From Calditrichia bacterium (lineage in GTDB: Bacteria > Calditrichota > Calditrichia > RBG-13-44-9 > J075), in contig JANQRS010000011.1 in the NCBI GenBank assembly GCA_028284445.1, positions 192,321-256,320 of the forward strand: a stretch of 64,000 nucleotides of DNA, in the 5' to 3' direction. Shown piece after piece: positions 58,312 to 64,000 of the stretch. The first letter of the stretch is position 1. Every line of letters begins with the position of its first letter. Both the position numbers and the translations under genes were made by a program. The notes under the pieces were generated by a model. That model saw only the letters and a list, made by a program, of their open reading frames with translations. It did not search any database and had not been told where the DNA came from.

Positions 58312-58983
58312 ATGAAACAATTGCTTGTTTTGGCTTTTATCGGCTTCATCCTAAGCGGGTGTGCAGCCCATCAGGGATTGGAAACAGGCGAATTTCGAGC
58401 ACGTGCATATAAAACGAATGCGATCACGCTCAATGACGGCGGATTAACACCGCAACAGGTATCGACAATTACGGCAACGAAGCCACCAAGAGTCTTTCCG
58501 GTTGATGTTTCTATTATCATCGTTAAGGATTGGCAGGTTGATAATGCCATGGAAACCTTGTTTTTAAAGAACATTGTCGATGAGCTGGGAAAATCCTCGG
58601 AAATAAAGAGGGTGGTTCCTATTCCAAAGTTCCTGATACCGGAGAAAATAGATTTCAACGTGATCCAGGAATTGGGCATTCGAGCCTTGACCGAATATGT
58701 GCTTGTGTTCGTGCTCGATGGCCAGTCGGTCTTTCGCTGGACAAATATCGTCCAATCCAAATTCGAGGCAACCTCGGCGGTTGATTGCATGATCGTCGAT
58801 GCGCAGACCACTGCGATCATGGCTTCGGATCGCCTCTATAGCCGGGTCGAATACACGGACAACCTTTTCAAAAGGGGAGAAGCTGAGCGCGCTCGCAATG
58901 AAGTGTTTGGCGAGCAAAGCAAGCTGCTGGGCGAACATATTCGCAAATTGTTCGAGCCGGCAGTTGCTGAGCAGGAAAAGTAA
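58312..58983 (+). CDS. Lipoprotein of unknown function
   Basis: A 223-residue predicted lipoprotein (L-S-G-C17). The mature part has an alpha/beta pattern with V-D-V-S-I-I-I-V-K-D-W-Q-V-D-N, a strand E-Y-V-L-V-F-V-L-D-G-Q-S-V and a charged C-terminal helix. It resembles small periplasmic proteins that bind other envelope proteins, but I cannot place it in a family. The ribosome site is AGGAGCG. Confidence 0.68.
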   Translation: MKQLLVLAFIGFILSGCAAHQGLETGEFRARAYKTNAITLNDGGLTPQQVSTITATKPPRVFPVDVSIIIVKDWQVDNAMETLFLKNIVDELGKSSEIKRVVPIPKFLIPEKIDFNVIQELGIRALTEYVLVFVLDGQSVFRWTNIVQSKFEATSAVDCMIVDAQTTAIMASDRLYSRVEYTDNLFKRGEAERARNEVFGEQSKLLGEHIRKLFEPAVAEQEK

Positions 58984-59715
58984 ATGCTCTTTCTTCGAGA
59001 ACGTTATTTGGGCATGAAGCACAAGTGGTGGCTTGGTATCTGCGCTGCGCTCCTGGCAATCTCCCTTTTGGGCAGCGGGGTATGGCTATTTCTTGATAAT
59101 CGCCAGTTCAAAAACGAAGCAGTTGAGCGTCACGCCACTGTCATCAGCGTTCGCCAGCATCGCCTCGGCGACGAAACCAAATATTATGCCCGTGTTCGTT
59201 TTTCCACACCCAAAGGAAAAGTCCGCGAGAACGAGATAGAAGTCAGTAGATTCTCGAAGTGGTATAGCGAAGGTTTTAAGGGCTTTCTTCTATACCGGGA
59301 AAGCGATGGGCGCTTCGAAAGAAAGGGCGCCTGGAATATATTTGCTGGCTACAGCGTTTTGGTTGTTTGGGTCCTTATCAGCGGCAGTATCGCTGTATAC
59401 TATCTGACACCAAGGTTGGCCGTGCCGCCACCACGATGGCTGCGCAGACATGGCACAACAGTCTATGCGCGTGTGCTTGAGGTTTGGTATCCGAAAGGCC
59501 GGAAATTTGGCACAGACAATTATTACACGGTTGTAATGGAAGGCGAAAACCCGGAGAATGGGCAACCCTTGCGCTTTGAGAGCAAACCGCTTTACTTTGA
59601 CCCCACTCATATGTTGCCGGAAGAATACTATCCGGTTCTTGTTGACTTAGACAATCCTTCCAATTATCATATCAACATCGCCATATTTCATGAGCGCTAC
59701 GAAGTTGAATTTTAG
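58984..59715 (+). CDS. Two-helix membrane protein with DUF3592-like domains
   Basis: A 243-residue protein: a membrane helix (about 17-37), a soluble beta domain of about 80 residues (H-A-T-V-I-S-V-R-Q-H, Y-A-R-V-R-F-S-T-P-K), a second helix (123-143) and a second soluble domain (Y-A-R-V-L-E-V-W-Y-P-K ... Y-Y-P-V-L-V-D-L-D-N-P-S-N-Y). The domain pattern resembles DUF3592 duplicated around the membrane. GGAAAAG precedes ATG 58984; ATG 59014 is an alternative. Confidence 0.68.
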   Translation: MLFLRERYLGMKHKWWLGICAALLAISLLGSGVWLFLDNRQFKNEAVERHATVISVRQHRLGDETKYYARVRFSTPKGKVRENEIEVSRFSKWYSEGFKGFLLYRESDGRFERKGAWNIFAGYSVLVVWVLISGSIAVYYLTPRLAVPPPRWLRRHGTTVYARVLEVWYPKGRKFGTDNYYTVVMEGENPENGQPLRFESKPLYFDPTHMLPEEYYPVLVDLDNPSNYHINIAIFHERYEVEF

Positions 59716-59742
59716 TACCGAAATAAATGAGAGGACATGCTG

Positions 59743-60105
59743 ATGAGCAATCACGAAAAGATCAATTACCTTGAATTCCCAGCCAAAGACATCTCCGCAA
59801 CCAAGTCCTTTCTCGCCAAAGCGTTTGGATGGACGTTTGTCGATTACGGCCCAACCTATGTCGCGATCGAAGGCGCTGGTGTCGATGCAGGCTTCTACGA
59901 ATCCGACAAATCTGTATCGACGGAAACCGGCAGTGCTTTGATTGTCCTTTATAGCGAAGAGCTTGAGGCAACGCAGGCTAAAGTGGAAGCAGCTGGTGGC
60001 AAGATCGTCAAGAAGATATTTTCGTTTCCCGGCGGGCGTCGCTTTCATTTTGCTGATCCCAATGGAAATGAATTTGCCGTTTGGTCGGATAAGGGGTTGG
60101 AATAA
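59743..60105 (+). CDS. VOC family (glyoxalase-like) protein
   Basis: A 120-residue vicinal-oxygen-chelate protein: I-N-Y-L-E-F-P-A-K-D-I-S-A-T-K-S-F, a central Y-S-E-E-L-E-A-T-Q-A-K-V-E-A-A-G-G and the final F-H-F-A-D-P-N-G-N-E-F-A-V-W. This is the typical length and layout of single-module glyoxalase/bleomycin-resistance-type proteins, whose substrates vary. ATG 59743 has GAGAGGA at seven bases. Confidence 0.9.
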   Translation: MSNHEKINYLEFPAKDISATKSFLAKAFGWTFVDYGPTYVAIEGAGVDAGFYESDKSVSTETGSALIVLYSEELEATQAKVEAAGGKIVKKIFSFPGGRRFHFADPNGNEFAVWSDKGLE

Positions 60106-60119
60106 GGAAAGCGCAGGCT

Positions 60120-60584
60120 ATGGGACAAGAAATTGAGCGCAAATTCCTGGTAAAGGGAGATGCCTGGCGAAAATCTGCCTCCGGTATCCGATACCGGCAG
60201 GGATATCTATCTACTGCCAAAAAGCGCACAGTGCGTGTTCGTGTCGCCGGGGAATCCGCCTGGCTTACTGTCAAAGGAGAAAATCAGGGTGCCGTTCGCA
60301 GTGAATTCGAATATGAGATTCCGCTGATAGATGCCGAACAGTTGCTTGACGAGCTCTGCAAACGTCCTTTGATCGAGAAAATACGCTATCACATTCCGGC
60401 AGGTCAGCTTACCTGGGAAGTTGATGAATTTTTTGGCGAAAACGCCGGTTTAATTGTCGCTGAAGTCGAGCTGTACTCTCCTGAGCAAGAAATTGATTTG
60501 CCGTCCTGGGTAGGGGAGGAAGTGACGGAAGATCCGCGCTATTATAACGCAAATTTGATCAAAAACCCGTTTAAGGACTGGTGA
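60120..60584 (+). CDS. CYTH domain triphosphate tunnel metalloenzyme
   Basis: A 154-residue protein starting M-G-Q-E-I-E-R-K-F-L-V, which contains the ExExK signature (E4, E6, K8) of the CYTH/triphosphate-tunnel fold. Further charged strands follow: Y-R-Q-G-Y-L, V-R-V-R, L-T-V-K, R-S-E-F-E-Y-E-I-P, I-E-K-I-R-Y and A-E-V-E-L. Bacterial members hydrolyse tripolyphosphate or ThTP-like substrates using magnesium. Fifteen bases follow the VOC stop. Confidence 0.92.
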   Translation: MGQEIERKFLVKGDAWRKSASGIRYRQGYLSTAKKRTVRVRVAGESAWLTVKGENQGAVRSEFEYEIPLIDAEQLLDELCKRPLIEKIRYHIPAGQLTWEVDEFFGENAGLIVAEVELYSPEQEIDLPSWVGEEVTEDPRYYNANLIKNPFKDW

Positions 60585-60669
60585 GACATTCCGGTAAATG
60601 GACAAAGCAACAGCGGGTTCGCGACAGAAACCGGCAAACCCGCCATTAAATCCCCCAACAAATCCACTT

Positions 60670-62586
60670 CTATTTTTGCAAGATCATTCGTCGGGTCTTG
60701 GTGAAACTACTACTTTCAAACCGATACAGATACATGCCACTGGCAAAGTCTTCTGCCTGCCATTGGAAAGCATGATTTCCTGCCTGCAACTCACCATCGT
60801 ACAGTGTTGCAACTTGCTGTCCTGTGATGTCATATATTGTCAATTTGACGTGATCAGCAATTGGCAATGCAACGTTGATCGTCGTGACCGGATTAAACGG
60901 ATTTGGGTAGTTTTGCTGGAGAGAAAATGCTTCCACGATCTGTGTCGCTGCACTTTTTTCACCAGTGGGAAGCTCAAACTCATACTCAAATGCATCCGGC
61001 AAGGTGATTGAGCCGACTTTAGGGTTGTTTATGGTAATATCGGATAGGGTGTTTGTCAAATATGGCACAGCCGGCGTCGTTACAACCAACTCACCTTGAC
61101 CTGAACTCACGCAACTTGCATTATATGAGTCAAATGAGATTTGTATTAAACCGCAATTTGTGCCGAATCCCCAGCCTTGAAATGTGACAGTTGTGCCTCC
61201 GGTGGTCGGACCAATGTTTGGATCAAAATCGAAGACGCCCACTGCACCCATGCTGCTATATGCTTTGAAGACACCTCTCACCGCTGGCGCCTGTGGATAA
61301 TTGGAATAGTCCGGCGCAGAAGCAGCAACATCCGCAATGCCGTCAGCCGTCAGGTCTAAGCCGCCAGCCACACGCTGTCCGAAATTCATATTACTTAGAT
61401 GGCCAGCGCGAAAGTAGAAATAATCACTATTTGAGCCACCGGGCACTGCAGACGGATTACGAGGGCTAACCAAAATACGACCGGCATCGGTTAAACCTGC
61501 GGCATCATATCCGGGGGCACCCATGATGACATCATCAACGTTGTCTTCATTGATATCACCGGCCATTGCCACATCCCACCCCAGGTGCTCGTATTCCTGT
61601 TCACCAAGCCAGTTCTTTACAGAGCTAAACAAAGTGCCACTCACGTCCACAAGCGAAACCTGACCGACCTCATACTTGTCAACGAGGAATGGAAACCAAA
61701 TCCAAGTTGTTGTTTTTGGTGATCCGATCAGCAATTCGTCTTTACCGTCGTTGTTTGTATCTCCGGCGTTGGCCAGTGAAAACCCATAGTGCCCTTCAAA
61801 GAAACCGGTAGATGTCTTTATGATTGAACCATCTGCGCCTGAGAGGATGTAGATTTTTCCACTGTTAAAATCGATGGCTGAAACTGCGATATCTCCCTTG
61901 CCATCGCCATTTAAATCGCTTAGGCCTGCCACGGCAAAGCCAAATCTGTCTCCTGCATACTCGCCGGATTTTGTGAACAGCAAACTACCATCTGCACCTG
62001 AGAACAAGTAAACCTTGCCGGTCAGTGAGCTGCTTTCAAGGCCGGGCGCCCCGACTGCAACATCCGCAACTCCATCACCATTCACATCAGGCACGCTAGC
62101 GATGGCGCTTCCGAACAGCCCATTGTCTTCTGTCCCTTCCTGAGTCCATCCTGACTGAGTTGTGGAGCCACTCGTTACATGATAGATGGCTATCCTGCCA
62201 TGCGGATTGTTCAGCGCATTATTCTTGTAAGCGCCCACGCAAATGGTTTCAAACCCGTTGGCATTGAGATCCGGCAAAACAGTAAGCGTTTTACCAAGCC
62301 CCTCAAATTGTTGGTCAAGGATAAAATTGAAGACAGTGATGAGCGACGAACCGTTCGCGCCCGAAAGCACCTTGAAACCGCCGTTAAGCGGGCCATTGAT
62401 TCCCACAACGGCATCGTCATGCCCATCACCATTTATGTCCTGAATTAAGGCGATATCTTTGCCGTAAAATTCCACACTGCCTTCTTCATTTATAATTTCG
62501 GTTTGGGCAAAAAGCGCACCTCCCCATACCAGCGATGCAATAGTCAAGACTATTGCCCAAAATGAAAACCCAATCATATTTTTCAT
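60670..62586 (-). CDS. FG-GAP repeat/TIG domain protein with type IX secretion domain
   Basis: A 638-residue secreted protein. After a signal peptide (about 1-27, ending L-F-A-Q) come six or seven FG-GAP/integrin-alpha-like units, each with a calcium loop of type D-I/V/L-N-G-D-G-x-x-D (near 50, 100, 165, 225, 285 and 340). A TIG/IPT domain (G-P-T-T-G-G-T-T-V-T-F-Q-G-W-G-F) is at about 460-545. The linker N-Y-P-N-P-F-N-P-V-T-T-I and a type A sorting domain ending K-T-R-R-M-I-L-Q-K close it. The plan is that of a cell-surface adhesin or scaffold. Confidence 0.92.
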   Translation of the reverse strand: MKNMIGFSFWAIVLTIASLVWGGALFAQTEIINEEGSVEFYGKDIALIQDINGDGHDDAVVGINGPLNGGFKVLSGANGSSLITVFNFILDQQFEGLGKTLTVLPDLNANGFETICVGAYKNNALNNPHGRIAIYHVTSGSTTQSGWTQEGTEDNGLFGSAIASVPDVNGDGVADVAVGAPGLESSSLTGKVYLFSGADGSLLFTKSGEYAGDRFGFAVAGLSDLNGDGKGDIAVSAIDFNSGKIYILSGADGSIIKTSTGFFEGHYGFSLANAGDTNNDGKDELLIGSPKTTTWIWFPFLVDKYEVGQVSLVDVSGTLFSSVKNWLGEQEYEHLGWDVAMAGDINEDNVDDVIMGAPGYDAAGLTDAGRILVSPRNPSAVPGGSNSDYFYFRAGHLSNMNFGQRVAGGLDLTADGIADVAASAPDYSNYPQAPAVRGVFKAYSSMGAVGVFDFDPNIGPTTGGTTVTFQGWGFGTNCGLIQISFDSYNASCVSSGQGELVVTTPAVPYLTNTLSDITINNPKVGSITLPDAFEYEFELPTGEKSAATQIVEAFSLQQNYPNPFNPVTTINVALPIADHVKLTIYDITGQQVATLYDGELQAGNHAFQWQAEDFASGMYLYRFESSSFTKTRRMILQK

Positions 62587-62866
62587 CTATAAACTCCAAG
62601 TATTAAAACCACATTTCATAAGTTAGATCTACTGTATTCGCCAGGCCTTGCCGAGTCACAGTTGCAAGCAAGAATTAACACGTGTCACCTTCCCAATGTC
62701 ACTATTGGCGGAAATTCTGAAATTTTTGTGATCTTTTTTCGCTGCACGGTTTGGGATCTCGGCAGCCGAATCAGGTGTTGGTCAGATTCCAATTGCCAAG
62801 CGGAACGGAGTCAGGTATATTGGCTTGACGGAAGGACAATTTTAGGCAGAATTTCAGAGGCAAATC

Positions 62867-63718
62867 ATGATTACAATAACCGGAGCCACCGGCGAATTAG
62901 GCAAGCGAATTGTTCAACAACTGCTGCTGCAAGTTGACCCCGCTCAGCTTGGCATTCTCACTCGCTCACCGGCCAAGGCAGCTGCCTTGGCGGAAAAAGG
63001 AGTAACCGTTCATCAGGGTGATTACGACTATCCCGAGGCCTTGCTTCAGGCTTTTCGTGGGTCAGACGTGCTAATGTTTATTTCGAATACCGATATTGGA
63101 CGACGCAAGGAACAACATGACCGTGTGGTTGCTGCAGCGACGGAGGCGAAAGTTGGTCGCATTGTGTACACCAGCTTTGTGCAGTATGATCCGGAAAGCA
63201 GACTGGCGAAGTCTCATGCAGATACGGAAAGCGTTATTCGAGCCAGCGGCTTGCCACACACCTTCTTGCGCAACAATTTCTACGGAGAACCCTATCTCGT
63301 CGAAATAGAGCTTGCTATGAAAAGCGGATTTTATCGCACACCAACAGACTCCGATGCGGGTGTGTCATTCACGACGCGCGACGATATTGCCCGTGCTGCC
63401 GCTGCAGTATTGGTTGGCGATCATCACACCGGCAAGGTTTATGAACTGACTGGTCCGGAGAATACAACACCAACTACTTTCGCTGAGATTGCAGGCGAAT
63501 TGAGCGGAAAGACAGTGCTTCATCAGCAGACGACCTGGGAAGAACTGCGTGCAGATTACGTTGAGCGAGGAATGGCGGAAGAATGGCTTGGCCTATCGGT
63601 CATGCTGGAGCAGATGATCGCCAGTGGCAAGCTGGGAAGAGTCAGCAACGATATCGAGCTACTGACTGGGAAACCAGGGAAGAGCTTTCGGGAATATGCT
63701 AAAGAGCAGCTGGGATAA
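62867..63718 (+). CDS. NmrA-like/SDR family NAD(P)-binding oxidoreductase
   Basis: A 283-residue atypical short-chain dehydrogenase. It opens with I-T-I-T-G-A-T-G-E-L-G (Rossmann glycine motif), then R-S-P-A-K and a Q-G-D-Y-D-Y segment, V-Y-T-S-F-V-Q-Y-D-P and F-L-R-N-N-F-Y-G, matching the NmrA-like/QOR2 quinone reductase class. Some members reduce quinones with NADPH, others are redox sensors. It starts divergently from the FG-GAP gene across 280 bp in which I see no clear promoter or other feature. Confidence 0.9.
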   Translation: MITITGATGELGKRIVQQLLLQVDPAQLGILTRSPAKAAALAEKGVTVHQGDYDYPEALLQAFRGSDVLMFISNTDIGRRKEQHDRVVAAATEAKVGRIVYTSFVQYDPESRLAKSHADTESVIRASGLPHTFLRNNFYGEPYLVEIELAMKSGFYRTPTDSDAGVSFTTRDDIARAAAAVLVGDHHTGKVYELTGPENTTPTTFAEIAGELSGKTVLHQQTTWEELRADYVERGMAEEWLGLSVMLEQMIASGKLGRVSNDIELLTGKPGKSFREYAKEQLG

Positions 63719-63724
63719 GCAAAG

Positions 63725-63770
63725 ATCCCCGTGAACATCTGCCCAGTAGCGGGAAGGTGTTCACGGGGAT
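63725..63770. terminator. Bidirectional hairpin terminator candidate
   Basis: ATCCCCGTGAACA (63725-63737) and TGTTCACGGGGAT (63758-63770) are exact reverse complements, a 13-bp stem with a 20-base loop that itself can pair (CCC with GGG). It lies seven bases after the NmrA-like stop and before the converging gene, the right position for a shared terminator, although no T run follows on the plus strand. Confidence 0.65.
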
Positions 63771-63817
63771 GCATTTGTCAAGGTCACCTGCCCCTCAACA
63801 AAGACAGGCGTAGAATC

Positions 63818-64000
63818 TTAAAGCGTAATTACCTGGTCCGGCATATTACCGGCTAATGCAGTGTATAGATCCGGGAAACAGCCAACTGCTACCCCGTCAA
63901 CTGTATTCACCGTTGAAACTTCACCCGGCTCGGTGCGTCCCTTACCATCCGGATCACACCATCTCGGCTCACCTTCAGCCAAATTTCGCTCTAATGCACA
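63818..64000 (-). CDS. C-terminal part of a gene cut by the window edge
   Basis: The minus-strand frame is open from base 64000 to a TAA at 63818-63820 (60 codons), continuing past the window. It reads R-N-L-A-E-G-E-P-R-W-C-D-P-D-G-K-G-R-T and ends with A-G-N-M-P-D-Q-V-I-T-L, with codon use like the neighbours. I do not recognise the family from this fragment. The hairpin at 63725-63770 lies just beyond its stop. Confidence 0.55.
   Translation of the reverse strand, partial: CALERNLAEGEPRWCDPDGKGRTEPGEVSTVNTVDGVAVGCFPDLYTALAGNMPDQVITL

Noticed and set aside
1..64000. Integron cassette array
   Set aside because: Gene content fits, but several genes overlap by four bases, the gaps have no repeated attC-like structure and no integrase gene is present.

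Overview
The window is about 64 kb of bacterial chromosome at roughly 46-48 % GC (estimated by eye), with tight coding and clear AGGAG-type Shine-Dalgarno sites. Two secreted proteins end in a type IX secretion C-terminal domain (an NYPNPFNP linker, then an Ig-like strand set ending in KTRKMMLVR or KTRRMILQK). Lipoproteins and TolB-like beta-propellers are frequent. Together these point to a Gram-negative member of the FCB superphylum, and the style resembles Calditrichota, KSB1 or related candidate phyla more than true Bacteroidota. This placement is inference; there is no rRNA, tRNA or ribosomal-protein gene to anchor it. I see no CRISPR array, IS element or prophage.

Layout. 1-5.3 kb: a truncated class C beta-lactamase-type hydrolase, GNAT, DUF6157, peptidase-MA and MmcQ/YjbR genes and a TmrB-like P-loop protein. 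5.3-8.4 kb: two adjacent lipoproteins that look like a split phosphoenolpyruvate-synthase/glucan-water-dikinase-like enzyme. 8.4-14.4 kb: a RidA remnant, envelope proteins, an alpha/beta hydrolase, a CPBP protease, a phosphoesterase and a frameshifted membrane-ankyrin gene. 14.4-28 kb: TolB-like, SUMF1-like, aldo/keto reductase, AlkD-like repair, arylsulfotransferase-like and M50 peptidase genes and a Vat-like acetyltransferase. 28-30.4 kb: a minus-strand block ending in a MerR regulator with a textbook MerR-type promoter. 30.6-31.5 kb: a translationally coupled pair of AhpD/CMD-fold genes, the second with an in-frame TGA exactly at the second Cys of its CxxC motif. This is the strongest selenoprotein candidate in the window. 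31.6-45.7 kb: S41 protease, NYN-LOTUS protein, rhodanese lipoprotein, DinB, hydrolases, a second TolB-like lipoprotein, a band-7 protein coupled to an NAD-kinase-like protein, a methyltransferase and an M23 peptidase. 45.8-52.4 kb: GNAT, zinc protease, envelope genes, an ECF sigma factor with an SRPBCC gene, and two decayed genes. 52.4-64 kb: two type IX secretion clients, SMI1/KNR4, GNAT, cupin, a large MacB/FtsX-type permease, VOC, CYTH and NmrA-like genes, and the C-terminus of another gene at the right edge.

Most genes are single-domain accessory functions on the plus strand in short coupled runs (many ATGA or TAATG overlaps). Decayed fragments (RidA, beta-lactamase, DUF3667) and small dispersed palindromic repeats between them suggest a region that grows by accretion. 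No single pathway links the genes. The local functional units are the split dikinase pair, the AhpD/CMD pair, the SPFH/NAD-kinase-like pair, the sigma-factor cluster and the 22-28 kb envelope run.
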